DNA of 64,000 nucleotides from Entoloma clypeatum (GCA_963565915.1 OY751486.1:682001-746000); one strand, 5' to 3'. Shown: positions 34,151-45,893, numbered from the stretch's first letter. Made by a program: numbers and translations. The notes: generated by a model from the sequence alone, not told the origin.

Positions 34151-34555
34151 GGCAATTTAATGCCTGAGCAAATAACAAGAACTAGTTTTGTCGGTTTTTC
34201 ACTGACTAGCTTTTCGTCAGTACTGAGAAGATCCCCTCGTCGTCATGCATAAAAGCACTCATGAGGGCTGGAATCTCCCAGTTTGTTCCATCGTAGGAAG
34301 CCCTGTTCACGCTGTATTCCAACATCAATTAAGATGTGGTCATGCAGGCAGGCAGCACCTAGTACGACTGACAGATCTTTATGGGCGATCAGACCCAAGT
34401 TCTTTGCATGCAGTACAAGTGACCACACACCCTAAGAAGAGTGTTGCATTGAACTGTAGTGCCTTTCGGCAACTAGTTTGTGCTAGCACGCATAATGCAG
34501 CAGCTTGGCAACTAGGTCATGGTTGAGCAAAGCGCGCATGATGCAGCAGCTTCAC

Positions 34556-34570
34556 CCGGGGCCCATAACC
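34556..34570 (-). other. copia-2 primer-binding site
   Basis: The plus strand reads GGGGCCCATAACC, that is GGTTATGGGCCCC on the element strand, the same half-tRNA type as in the other copia elements. Confidence 0.7.
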
Positions 34571-34777
34571 TATTGGAGGTATGCACATAAAGCAGTGATA
34601 CCCTCAAAGGAAGTGCTTAACTCAGACCTATGTACTTACAGGCTGTGAGGCGCTGTGTGGTGGTAGGTAGTCAAGAAAGACTTATTGATTGTGAGTGTCT
34701 ATGACAGGTATATATACTACTGGAGCCAAACACATGTAAATACCTAAGGGTAGGTAGACCGGGGTAAGTAACCCTGG
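34571..34777 (-). repeat. copia-2 5' LTR, truncated
   Basis: Matches 30166-30374 with few differences, then diverges. The inner edge abuts the primer site. Confidence 0.85.
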
Positions 34778-35542
34778 ATGCCAAACAGTTCCCTGTACTA
34801 TCCATCCTGACAACCTTATTAACAAAACTTCCCAAAAAAACATAAATGGAAATCTATTCCATTTTATGTGCATCAGAGCTCAGCACGTCATATAGATTAA
34901 GATATATATATATATATTTGCAAGATTTCTACACATCAAGATAAATAAGAATACAATGCAGCACAAAAACATCAAGGCTAAAAAACGGAGCATGGCAAAA
35001 AAGTATCAAGGGTCCATGCAAGAACAAGACGATGAAGTTTTAACCCTTCGGCACAATGAAAGTGTTTACTTCCTGGTCGAGGGCTTCCGCTTCTTGGTCT
35101 GGGAGCATTCGGCATCCGCGGAATTGGCACCGGAGGGCCGTTTCTTCAGATCGGATTCATTCTCCAGTTGGCATTTCTCTGCTAATGATAGCACAGCCTT
35201 TGTTGGCAGAGACTTAGAGATGCACTTGGGTAGCGGCGGGGAACACAGTTTCTGAATGCAAGGTCGGGGCCAAGGCCGGGGTCAGGCTTTGGTCTGCAGC
35301 AGCGAGTTTGCCATAGCCCCCGCTGTGGTAGCCGTGGATGGTGGCTTTGTTCAGCCAATTCCCCCCATTCTGTCCACTTCGTCGACAATTCCCATGGCTC
35401 CACCATTCCCCAGCGGGCAAGATGGCGGCAGACAAGAGGAGCACTTCGACTGGGGTGGCGGTCATACGCTGCCCTGGTCTAGGACTGGACTTACGGTACG
35501 TAAGAGGTTCTGCTGGTACTGCGATGTGATCTGACATAACCA
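34778..35542. other. No gene seen; AT microsatellite
   Basis: Region between copia-2 and the LINE remnant. A short (TA)n run lies at about 34903-34917. Open frames are short and without recognisable motifs. A GGCCGGGGTCAGG-rich stretch at 35260-35290 has no assigned role. Confidence 0.5.
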
Positions 35543-36482
35543 TTGCTGCACTCTATTTTGGCCTTCACCGCCTCTTCATTGACTTTCCTGAGACATGACA
35601 TATACATGTCTTCTTGGTTCAATTTCAAACCATGGTCCATCCTTATATCTGAGGTTCTACACCCCTTCCTCTCGGCAGGAGGACATATCACTTTCCATTG
35701 TGATCTTGACGGTGAAGACAACGCTTTCACCAACAAGGCCGTAATCCACTCAGCAGGCGTTATATTGCGCCCTAATCTCGAACGCATCACCTCTCTCGGC
35801 TATGCCAGACAGACTGCAACTATGTCTGCACTATACTCTTGGCACACAGATCACTCAAAGTCCTCCTTTCAAGGCAACAACTTCCTGGTGTTCAAGACCA
35901 ATGACAAGGCCTTGATACCAACCCACGCCGGCGGAGGACCTTGGATGAAGTCCTATGCTTCCTCATCGACAACCCTCTTCGCTCGCATGACCCAAGCCAT
36001 CATGTCTCACGTGCCCATTAGAGCGTTTTGAGCTCGTTTCAACATTGATGGGGACATCAACTGCACATGTGGTCGCAACATTGAAGATGTTGATCACATC
36101 CTAAACCACTGTCGATTGTATGACTGTTGGGACTGTGCAAATGAAAGGTATAATTTACTCTCTTTTGTTGGGTTTCTTTCCAACAACCCAACTGCTTTTT
36201 CTTTTCAAACTTGATCATTTACTAACTGTGTATAGTAATCATCAAACTCTTATCGCCCGATCTCTATTCACAAAGTATGCTCCAATCACTTCTTTCTACG
36301 TTTTCACTCTTCGTATTTCAACATAGGCCGCTCCGAGGGCCTGATCGTCTCCCATGTATTTACGAACTCTACATATCTACAGTAGCTTAGTGTTTCTCCT
36401 TGTACTTAGTTTACAAGGCCCGGACTGCGTCCAAGCACCAGGATATAAATGTGGTTTTTAAAAATTAAAATAAAATAAAAAG
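35543..36482 (+). mobile_element. Non-LTR retrotransposon (Tad-like LINE) 3' end, 5'-truncated
   Basis: The last part of ORF2 is at 35543-36160: RNase H-like end (SSFQGNNFLVFKTNDKALIP, GGGPWMKS), FARMTQAIMSHVPIRAF, a TGA at 36029-36031, ARFNIDGDI, and the terminal CCHC finger CTCGRNIEDVDHILNHC. This end is typical of fungal LINE ORF2 proteins. A 3' UTR of about 300 bp follows and ends in an A-rich tail with TAAAATAAAATAAAAAG at about 36466-36482. The TGA stands between F and ARF where family members have Arg or Tyr, consistent with CGA to TGA. No reverse transcriptase domain remains. Confidence 0.65.
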
Positions 36483-37420
36483 ATTCCCCAGCGGGCCCCG
36501 CTATGTTGTTTTCTTGGGCATGGAGACAGGCGTCTTCGCTGATTTGTGAGTTGCCCATCTTGACACTGTCACTTACCTAACAACTGCCCAACCAGTGCCC
36601 AGGTCAATGCCTTGGTCCTTGGTGTCCCATATGCCTGCTGTGCTCGCTACAATATGGCTCAAGAGGCCTATGATGCCTATGATGAAACCCTTGTGCAGGG
36701 CGAGATAGTCCAAAGATCCTGCAATGGCACAAGCACGGTCGTCATGAGGCTCCCAACTCAATGAGATGGGGTCAGCTGCCATGGAAGTGGGATGCCATTG
36801 GCCTCTGCCTAGTGTGGCCTTGTTGATTTTTTTTTGCACTGTTTTGTCTGCCATTTGCACCCATCCCATCCCTTATATCATGTTGTTATATGCTCTGATT
36901 TCGCGCTTTATCCTATCTCTCTGCACTTACTGTTATTTCTCACTGTGTTGTGTTCTATCTTGCTATAGGACTGTAATGTAAATATCTTGTTGTTATAATA
37001 TACTTGATAGTTACAATTTTAACTTGTCTGGTAAGAAGAGCCCTGTCGACTGTATGTGTTTTGCATACCCTGGATACTGTCAATGTTACACAACCATAAG
37101 TCTTCCAACCATGCAACGACCCTACCAAGCATTTTCAGGGTTTTGTCAAGTTGGCTAGCAAGCCTCCCTGTGCCAATGTGTGAAAGAATGTTGTTCTGGA
37201 GTTATGTAGCTGTTGCAGCCGTCTCGCGTCATCATCAATGAAATATCATGAGGTGGTGGGTCTTGTGGCACAGCGATCTCCTTGTTGAGACACAAAGTGG
37301 TGATACTAGTGGTGGTACAGCTGTGGTCTCTCACATTGCAACAATGTCACTTCTTTGTCATGGATGTAGTGGTGATTGTCGTGGCACAGCACTGTCATTC
37401 CCTCCTTGTCGACAATATGT
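36483..37420. other. No gene seen; repeated GTGGTG/GGCACAG words
   Basis: Only short open frames. From about 37200 the words GTGGTG and TTGTGGCACAG recur, similar to the sequence that continues after 38922; the retroposon at 37434 was inserted into this older repeat region. Confidence 0.45.
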
Positions 37421-37433
37421 GGTTGGTTTCATT

Positions 37434-38876
37434 TAGCGGCAGTCTGGCGTAACGGTCATGCTGTCTGCATCTTAGGTTGATCGCCTAGGGAAAGGTCGCT
37501 GGTTCGAATCCGGATGATCCCAATACCTGGTAAGTCTATCGTGGGAGTGTTCCTAAAGATAGCACAAAGTTGGGGGTGCACGGACTAGTCATGTGTCGTT
37601 ACCTGATATCACATGATGAAACGTGTTTCCAAGGCACATGGGTCTGACAGCTTTATCCTGTGGGCAAGGGGTTCTATGATCGCAGACCTCTAGCGTGAGA
37701 ACTCCATTCCCCAAGTAGTCATCACTGATGGCGATGCCCGCAAGGGACCGAAAGGATAAGGGACGGTAAGAGGGGGAAGAATGAAAAATGAACCGAATAT
37801 GGGAAAGTAATGCCCCCATCAGGTTACCCCCCCCTGCACAAATTGAATCTCCATTGGGGTAACTCCCTTGTTAGAGGGGCTCCACTTCCGCTTGCAGGTC
37901 GCATCACCGGGGTATTGGTTTCCTTAAGTGGGCCTTAATCCCTGGGTATGTACTAGACTGAGGGGTGCTGTACAGGTCATTAGTCATCTGCCTGTGGGCT
38001 CACATCACTAGGGTTAACTCCCTGGGTATGATAAAGGGCCTTAACAACTCCGGATCAGGGGTGTGTCCCTGGGTGATCGATCCAGTTGGGCGATGGCAAG
38101 GCAGAGACCTTGGACAGGTTGGGGATCCGCGCCGAATGGCATCAGCGAACCACCTGCCAAGGAACGGGAAACTGGGGGGGACTGGTCAGGGGCTTGTTCG
38201 CGCAGCCTAACCGATTACTGTAATGGGACATCGGGTGTGCAAGCGCGCTAGTACCCTGGGCCTAAAGCCCCCGGGTGTAAAAGACCCAAACAGCGGGCCG
38301 TAGCATACAGGGGTAGTCCCCCTAATATGGCTTGAGTGCACTATATCCTCTGTCGGTTCTCCTGACATAATAAGTCAGGTGAGAATCTAAGTTGATTCCG
38401 AGGTGGGGCTGTAAAAAGCCGGGCAACAACCCAAAAATACCAGGCTCCTCCCGCAAGGGGGGGGCCTAAACTTCGTGCCTTCCGGGATCGTCCAACGCCC
38501 AACACAACCATTGGCGGTAGTCGCGTGGTAGCGCGCTGGGTTCAAAGGGGTGCAGCCCCCTCTGGCAAGCGAACGCGATCGAAGGGTAAGAACCGCACAG
38601 GCGCTTCTTTGGTGGGTAGGGCGCAGACACCCCCCAGCGCCGTCAACGGCCAACCTCACAAGGTTGGAGTGATCTTGTATCGCGCAACCGAGTACTCGGG
38701 AGCGCATACTAACGCGTTTGTTTACAACAGACCCCCCCGTCCTGGCGCAAGGACTTATCAGCTCGACGGAGCTTTGCGCCGCTTGTTCTTCACGCGTACG
38801 TAGATCCTCGGATCGATGTAGTTTACTCTACGTCAAGCGGACTGTACCCCTAGTATACCGCTATATAAATTGTTGA

Positions 38877-38908
<32 letters not shown>
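37434..38908 (+). mobile_element. tRNA-headed retroposon of 1.47 kb with poly(A) tail and 13-bp target duplication
   Basis: The direct repeat GGTTGGTTTCATT flanks the element (37421-37433 and 38909-38921). The 5' end carries RNA polymerase III boxes: A box TGGCGTAACGG (37445-37455) and a perfect B box GGTTCGAATCC (37501-37511), the latter in a stem CTGG/CCGG as in a tRNA T-arm. The 3' end is a run of 31 A (38878-38908) after CTATATAAATTGTTGAC. This is the structure of a SINE, but the body is about 1.35 kb, several times longer than usual, with no long open frame. The body may derive from LINE or composite sequence; a second weak tRNA-like stretch lies at about 38512-38555. Confidence 0.75.
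37445..37511 (+). promoter_or_regulatory. Internal RNA polymerase III promoter (A and B boxes) of the retroposon
   Basis: TGGCGTAACGG fits the A-box consensus TRGYNNARNNGG and GGTTCGAATCC fits the B box exactly; they are 45 bp apart, a little more than in most tRNA genes. Confidence 0.7.
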
Positions 38909-38910
<2 letters not shown>

Positions 38911-38921
38911 TTGGTTTCATT

Positions 38922-40807
38922 GTGGAGCCGTCTCGCTGGTTTGTCAGTGAGGTGGAGTAATAGGTCTCGCGGTGCAGCATGTCGCCTCTTCGTCATTGCC
39001 AAGGCCTTGAGGAATCCGAGGAGGGGGTGAGCCCAAGGAATGGAATGAGGACGAGAGACAGGATGCCAGGGACTACTCCCTGGCAGAACCTTGTAACCTT
39101 CACCCCTAAGATCTGATCGCAAGATATCGACCAAGTGTCGAGGTCTTGAGCATCGGAGGAGGGGGCGAATCGACGGCTTTGTCGACGGAGTGGCGTGGTT
39201 GGTCTCCTGGTGCAGCTGCGTCTTGCTAATACATCCACAACCTTCCTTCAAATTTCCCTCACTTCCACTGTCCCAGCCTCCCTCCGCAACATCCTCGCCG
39301 TCAACAAAGTAGTGATGGGTCGTGTGATGCAGTCGTTCCATCCCTGCAAATATCATCGTTGATGAAGTGCCCAGGTCTTGAGGTATCCCAGGAGTGGTGA
39401 GTCGGGGGATGGAATAGGACGAGAGACTACCAGGGACTACTCCCCGGCAGAACATAAAAATGACATTGTCCTCAATGACTCCTTTGTCAATGCAGTGGTG
39501 GTGGGCCTCCTGGTGCAGCTGCATCTTGCGACTACATCCACAATCTCCCCTCACCCCCACTGTCCCAGCCTTCCTCCGCAACATCCCTACCAAATAAAAT
39601 ATTATGGTCTGCTTATGGACCTATGCTTTGAGTCTCCGAGTCCCTCTGCCATGCCGCTTTCTCTTCCCTTCTCGCCTTTGAGCACCTGCCTGGTGCAGCT
39701 GTGTTGCCTCGTCATCAATGGAGTGGTGTGGTGGGTCCCCTGCCGTAGCTGCATCGTTTGTCCGGTGCAACTGCGTCGACTGGTCATCAACTGAAAAGTG
39801 TGGTGTGGGATGGCGACGAAGGGCATAGCCATGTTCGCCATCAAACACGGTGGGTGGGGCATAGGTGTTAAGGAGGGGCATCACAAAAGGTGGGCGGGAA
39901 CAGGGATGACGATGTTGGCCCTGCATCTTCTGCACTGTGCCGTTCTCTTCCCATGGCCACGAATCGTTGTCCCCTCGTGAGTATCCATTTTTCCTCACCA
40001 CACGGCGACTGCACGGAAGGCTCTCTCTCTCTCTCTCTTTGTCCACAACAAAGGTGTTCTACTGGGGAGTAGTCCCTAGTAGATGTCATCTACGGCATAG
40101 GATGTCCACATTTGCTGTTGTTGTATGGATGGTGTATAAAAAGGTTTGCAGACCAGCCATGTTACCTCGTTGGAGAGTAGAGGATTTCTCGGACGGCGAC
40201 TTTGCGCATGTCACCAACTTGTTGGACGAAATTACAAAGGGTGTGGTTGGTTGGTTGGTTACCCAATGAGTGGTGAGTGGCCCGTCGGTTTGGGAGGGGG
40301 GACGGCTTGTGTTCAGCCATCGTGCGGGAATGGGGTATGAAACTCAGAGGAGATGTCGAGCACCGAAATTTTGTTCTGCAGACCAGTATTGGAGCAAATT
40401 CGGTTCCTTGTGGTGATATCATGTGAACTCTGCACGCGACCGCAACTATGGGCTCATGGCCCTCTGCCTGTCTCGTCTTTCCATCGACGACGCCTATCCA
40501 TACCTACTCCCCCACCCATATTCACTAAAGTCCCTCCCTCGCACATCTACAGCCTTACCCTGTCTATCCTTAGTTCTCGAGTCTTCAATCTAGACCATGT
40601 CATATCTAATCTATTTATGAAACTAAAAACAAGACACAGCGGGGTGCTTGCGCCACGCGACGTGGCCTATTGTCGTCAACGAATCAGTTATTGAGTACAA
40701 GATGGAATGACAGACCCCTGAACGACGACAACAACGAATGGGAATTGAGTTGCTATGAGTGAACGTGCCCTGACAAGACTCACAGATTGATGATGGTAGA
40801 ATGCAAT
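38922..40807. repeat. Diverged tandem repeats without genes
   Basis: A block containing GGAATGRAATRRGACGAGAGAC, a palindrome and CTCCTGGTGCAGCTGCRTCTTG occurs at about 39035-39295 and again at about 39405-39590. The part 39190-39295 and 39495-39590 is easily aligned (TACATCCACAA, CACTGTCCCAGCCT.CCTCCGCAACATC). A (CT)n microsatellite is at 40021-40038. Open frames here are not convincing. Confidence 0.6.
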
Positions 40808-43217
40808 CTATTCACGAGATACCGACTTCTGGAAGTATGGACATTGACGGTAATTCTGGATGCTGGTTGTAGCTTGGAAACCAGGCTCAGGAAAAAGCCA
40901 CTTGAATGCCCGCTTCCAATCGGACCTCGGTGCCTTCCTGTACGCAACTCTGCGGAAGACCTCTGAGAGGATCAGATTTTTGTAGATATCTTCCTTGCCT
41001 TCTCGCCATTGAACGGTGGTGAGACGAAGGTATGAGGGGTTGGTGGCCCCATGTGGATTGGGAGACTTTCCAGTGATGTTGATGACAAATTGCCGCCAAA
41101 GCTGCGACAAGAAAGAGTCAATGGTCTCGTCAGGTTGCTCAGGAGGTGGAGAGCCCCATTCGTCGATATTGGAGCCGTCCTCAAGGATAGGAAGGGGAAG
41201 GACATGTCCTTGTGCGCCAAGTGTGAACAGATCAGGCTCCTCTTCTTTGGCCCAATATAATGGCATTGGCCTCTTGCTCGTCATGGAACACTTGTCTGCG
41301 AGCGCCACCTTGGTGACTATTCCAGTCTAACGGTACTTCTCCTCAAGCTCATCTTGGGTCATGCCAAACCAGTACTTGATTGCTGGGGGCATGAGGACAA
41401 AACTGCCAACTTGTAGACGAGGAGCGTCGCCGATTTTGATGTGCCGCAAGAAAATGCAGCCATAGGGGTTGTATGGGACACTGTGTGCATTGTCGTCACC
41501 CTCCTCCTCTTCTTCCTCATCCTCCTCTGTCCTAGCAGCGGTGGAAGTCCTATATGTGAGGATATTGTCACTGACACCCTCTGGATCAGTGTGGGGAAGG
41601 GCAGCATCCATGAGCCTTCACACCACCGGGCCATCCTCTGGACGGGTGTGCAGACTATTTGTCAGCCACATACATGCTGCAGTCAAAGTGAGAGCCTTGG
41701 GCATGAGATGACTCCTGCCTCTTCCTCGAGCCTGTAGCATGAAGGTAAAACACGGGAGAATTACATACCACCATTCTTGTGGGGTGAACAAACACAGACA
41801 GTTCCGGATTGTGCGAGGGTCAAACCGCAAAAGAACCTCCTTGGAAAATTTGTATGGTACCCGCACCTCGAGATGCGTGCTGGACCAGTTGGCGTCACGA
41901 GCCTCATCATAGATAGTGTGAATGTCGTTGATGGCGTCTGCCGGCTGCCTCGGACCCATCGCTTGCTTAGCAGTAATAAATTTGGCATGGTGGCGGCCCT
42001 CAATGTTACAGATCACGGTCTTGTCGGTCGTGTAAGCCTGGATGTATACCGCCTCAAAATTCCCTCTCAACGTAGAACCAGGGGTGATGTGAAAGCCGCT
42101 GATATCAACGAGATGGCTGCTCATGTCTTTACTATACGAATGGGAGCCCAGGCTCATCAGACTGATGGCGGCCTCATCTGTAATGTGCAAGGCCTGCTGG
42201 ACTATTTGATTATGGGTTGAGGTCATCCACTGTAGACATGCGCCCTCATCGCTGATAATCTCAATAGCAACATTGATGTACCAGACTCCAACTTCCAGGA
42301 CTTCGTGGGAGAGGTTCAATTTCATGATGTAGTCATTCAGGAAGTATTCTGCAGACCATTCGTTTGTCTGATGGAAGCTGCTGTGCTTTGTGCCATGGAC
42401 AGTGTGGAGGAAAAAAAAATCGCCGGCCCACTCTTTGTCGCCATCGACGAGGGAGTGATCTGTCTCCAGCTCGATATGTATCCTGTCGGCGAGGTGATCT
42501 ACGGCGTCTCTTGGAATGAGTTTCGTCGCCAATGAAAAACAGCCATTCCCCTGTTTAGCCCTAAGTTGTTCTGTTTTGTAGGTAGCGGGCTATTGAGCAG
42601 CAATTGCATGACCAAGGAGGTAGGATATTGCAGGGCGGAGACCGTGTTCATACCACAGGGCGCGTTCATTGTCAGACATGTGATATGCCTGGGGGCGCGC
42701 GGAACGCTCGGGAGACCAGAGCTTTGGGAAGAATATGTTGAGGTGGTGCCTTCCCTTGAACTCGCCAAACTCAAAGTTGGGAATCCTGTGATAGGCGACG
42801 CTGTGTTGTTCCTGCAGCTGAAGAATTCAGTAAAGTCATTTTGAAATTAAAGAGAAGACTTACTCCATGATATGTAATAGAATGCGTGAGATGGATGCTT
42901 GTCTTGAGAGCAAAGGCGTGGTGTGGAACAGAAAAGACGGAGATGTCAGAGTCAACCAAAATCTTGTCTGCAATGCCAAGGAGGGAGTCATAATCATGTG
43001 ATATGCTGAGTGAATGGTTGGGCTTGACAGTGTTTTGGATGGCATCGACAAAAGTCTACTTCGTCACTCTGTCGTCGACGACGAAGTCCCCGGTGAGTAC
43101 AAAACGGATATATGGATCTGCACTTTTGTGGTCACAGTAGAGGGCTGTGGCACAGGCAGTAAACTGTTCTAAAGTGTGGGAGATGATGGGAAGGCGGTTG
43201 TTGTAGAGGTTGGCCAT
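40808..43217 (-). pseudogene. Unrecognised fungal gene, one long frame with four stops and one intron
   Basis: On the minus strand ATG at 43217 starts MANLYNNRLPIISHTLEQF. The frame reads ..FVLTGDFVVDDRVTK, TAG (about 43056), TFVDAIQNTVKPNHS.. and HHAFALKTSIHLTHSI, then an intron (42863-42818, GTAAGT..CTTCAG), then YHRIPNFEFGEF.., TAG (about 42592). From 42532 one frame continues to 40808 through a TGA (41618-41620) and a TAG (41324-41326), ending DWKRAFKWLFPEPGFQ..IQNYRQCPYF. Removing the stops leaves a coherent soluble protein of about 780 residues with an acidic run (EEDEEEEEEGDD). I do not recognise a domain. All four stops can arise by single transitions from CAG, TGG or CGA. It could be a transposon-borne gene. 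Confidence 0.6.
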
Positions 43218-44127
43218 GGCGTATAATGGAGTGGAGGTAAGCAGAAGGACTTGGAAAAGCGGCAAAACGGGCGAGAGAGAACTGAGAGGGATGAATTTCT
43301 GATTTCAAGCACTATATTGCAATGGCAACTGGAGTAGAAGCTATAGAAAAAATACCCAATGGGCTGAGCGAGACGCAATGAGGGCTACTGTGCTGGGAAG
43401 GGCATGGAATGAAACCTTCGGGTGAAGCCAGCATGCGCACAATGGGGACATTTGTCAAGGGTGGAATGGAAATGGCGGCATCTGAAGAGTGGAGAAAGAG
43501 AATGCGGTATAGAATCCTCCTGATTGGGCACATCACTGTCAATAGAGAGTAAATGGGCGGCAGTGAACAAGAGACAAAAGTAACTAGTTACGTGAGGCCA
43601 TGCAGCGTGGACCACCGTCGAAGATGAATAGGCTGCAGATGAATGGCGGAACAGGGAGATGAACGGAAGACCATATCTTGATCATCTTGAGGATGGAACG
43701 GGGGAGATGAACTGCCATGGAATACTCCACGGCAGAACATTATGTTGCCCATGACGAGGGGGTGCCTTGAGGACCAGGGTGGGCTTGAAGAGCAAGGAAC
43801 AACAGAGAAGGCGACGCTGGACTGCCACGGAGTACTCCACGGCAGAACACGCGTCCCCGGCGAGGAAACAAGCCCCAATTGATGTTGACAAAGAGCAAAC
43901 AAAGTGGCCAGCACGTGGCTCGGCAAATGTCCCGACATCCGAGGCATGTGCCAACTTGTTCATCAGTGCCTCCCCTCTCATCGCGGGTGACGAGGTGTTC
44001 TGCCATGGAGTATTCTGTGGCAGTTCACCTCTTGCATTCACATCGCCAGCCTCTCTCATCGCCCTCTGGCCATCAAGTCCTCTTTGGTCGCCCCTTCCAT
44101 CGATAACGCCTCCGGCCTTGTGTATGC
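43218..44127. other. No gene seen; holds palindrome copies
   Basis: Upstream of the minus-strand pseudogene. Open frames of up to 135 codons overlap on both strands but lack conserved motifs. Three copies of the palindrome family lie here. Confidence 0.5.
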
Positions 44128-44830
44128 ATGCATCCTCCTTTGATCCACCATTGTCTGTCTTGTCTTTTCATTAACGGCCACCTTCGATGCCACCCTCCAT
44201 GCCTCACGATCTCCTCTCTTCATCTGCCCTACCTCTCTGTACCCGGATACTGTCCAGTGCTCTGCCGTGGAGTATTCCATTGCAGTTCACTCTCATCCCA
44301 ATCGAGAACTTATTCATCGACGACAACGCCGCACTCAATCATCAACTCTTCTTTTTCATCAACGTCCTTTCACCTCGTCTCCTGGTGAGCGGTGTATCAC
44401 CGTGGAGTATTCCATGGCAATCCATTGACAATGGCTCAGACCTCATGTATGCATGCATCCTCCTTTGATCTACCATCGTCCGTCTCGTCTTTTCATTAAT
44501 GGCCATCTTTGACAGCACCCCCTACACCTCTCGATCTCCCCTCTTCATCTGCCCTACCTCGAAGAACGGTTCCAGTACTTCTACACGGATACTGTCTGGT
44601 GTTCTGCCGTGGAGTATTCTGTGGCAGTTCACCTCTTGCATTCGCACCGCTGGTCGCCATCAACAACACCTCTGTTCTCGTGTATACATGCATCCTCCTT
44701 TGATCCACCATCCTTTGTCTCGTCTTCTCATTAACGGCCACCTTCGACGCCACCCTCCATGCCTCTCAATCTCCCCTCTTCATCTGCCCTACCTCTTTGA
44801 AGAATGACACCAATACCTACCTGGATACTG
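44128..44830 (+). repeat. Three-unit tandem repeat, about 235-325-bp period
   Basis: The word CATCCTCCTTTGATCYACCA begins units at about 44130, 44456 and 44692. Each unit continues with TCGTCTTYTCATTAAYGGCC, CACC.TCCA.GCCTC.CGATCT and CTCTTCATCTGCCCTACCTC, then GGATACTGTC. Two of the units then contain the palindrome. Similarity is about 80-85 percent by eye. Confidence 0.75.
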
Positions 44831-45219
44831 TCTCCGACAAACAACAGTTCTCCGGATTTTTTCATAGAGTTCAAAGGTAAACTTATACCTTATAGATGCC
44901 GCATTACCAAAAACTGAGTCCTAGCCATGTAGATTGATTAATCAGCCCATGTGCAACTTTGCAACACTGAGCGCTGATCCCTGACCTTTCCGTGAAGCAG
45001 CGGGCATGTTCCACGCCAGGGACCTGTTGAATGGAAGTCTTTGGTGGCCGTGTCTATACACGATGTTACTTCAAGTAGAACACTATTTTCAATTCATCGT
45101 CACATATTCTTGCCACAGCCCTGCGCTCGTCAAAACCCTTTATATACCCTACCCAGGCCATGAATTCTGGAACGCCTTCATCGCCTGCAACTGGAAGTTG
45201 TGGGACATCCACACTGTTG

Positions 45220-45528
45220 TGTTGAAACTTTTCCATCACGTAGATTAGATTAGATTAGATTACATCACGTGACCTTTACACATCTTCGATTACATACTTA
45301 TTTGGTTGGTACAAACAGTAGTACGGTATATAAGACCAGGAAACTGTCAATATCAACAGGTTGTCTCTTGACTCTTAACCAGCTCCATCGCTCTTACCAG
45401 TCTCAACCGCTCTCACCAGCCTTACCCCTCCAAACCATGTAAGTGACCATAGCGGTATCGTAGAGTACTTCCACTGTAGCTATGTTGCTCAGTACACCTG
45501 TGGCTAGCACCCAGGTGGAACTTCAACA
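45220..45528 (+). repeat. copia-3 5' LTR
   Basis: 309 bp. Contains GTAGATTAGATTAGATTAGA followed by CACGTG about 12 bp on, and a TATATAAG box at about 45328. Confidence 0.95.
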
Positions 45529-45893
45529 GGTTATGGGCCCCGGATAGCAGAGGGACCTGGGAACGCTGGCAACAGCAAGTACCTGCCCACTCTACCCTGG
45601 TTGGCAAAGAACCGATCGAAAGATCCGGTCTCTGAGTCATACTTCTTCACATATGAACCTGGGAACGTCATTACGACAAGTACCTGTCATGAAGCGTCCC
45701 TAAGGGGATTGACTTAGTACACATCATGTGGAAAAGTCGATCGTACCTCATACACTTCTGATACACAAAAAAGGGTTTTTCCCATGACCGCTATTCCTGA
45801 AGGGAATATGTCATGAGGAATCATTTACTTGTTTTCTCAAATCAAAATTCATTATCACTGATTGGGAAAAAACCTTTTTCAGATTCATTAAAC
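45529..45893 (+). other. copia-3 primer site and leader
   Basis: GGTTATGGGCCCCGG follows the LTR directly (initiator-Met half-tRNA type). The 365-bp leader before the gag ATG at 45894 contains two diverged copies of CCTGGGAACG..CAAGTACCTG. Confidence 0.7.

Larger units (their letters stand above)
30166..34777 (-). mobile_element. Ty1/copia element copia-2, decayed
   Basis: The 3' LTR (30166-30497) is complete: on the minus strand it begins TGTTGAAGCG, preceded by a polypurine tract (TTGAGGGGGAG). The 5' LTR (34571-34777) is similar but stops after GTAACCCTGG, so the outer part is lost and no target duplication can be checked. The half-tRNA type primer site lies at 34556-34570. The element is about 4.6 kb and its coding region has many breaks. 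Confidence 0.88.
39064..44627. repeat. Nine dispersed copies of a 20-24-nt palindrome
   Basis: Copies at 39064-39085, 39430-39447, 40059-40082, 43712-43735, 43822-43845, 44000-44023, 44262-44285, 44400-44419 and 44604-44627. Consensus is CTGCCRTGGAGTAYTCCAYG plus GCAG: about 10-bp arms around a 4-nt centre, usually with GTT before and (A/T)AC or TTC after. The copies differ in sequence but keep pairing, including changes on both arms (see findings). Confidence 0.75.

Noticed and set aside
37434..37520. A tRNA gene
   Set aside because: A and B boxes are good, but there is no matching acceptor stem and the sequence continues into a 1.4-kb unit with poly(A) and target duplication.
38525..38803. 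ORF of 92 codons inside the long retroposon
   Set aside because: Arg/Pro-rich by GC content, no start context or motif; may be chance. Kept only as part of the retroposon body.
43767..44388. Overlapping ORFs of 75-135 codons on both strands
   Set aside because: They follow the repeat units and palindromes and show no conserved protein motif.
45241..45265. Telomere-like repeat TTAGATTAGATTAGATTA
   Set aside because: The unit is a 5-mer, AGATT, not TTAGGG, and it lies at a fixed place inside LTRs.
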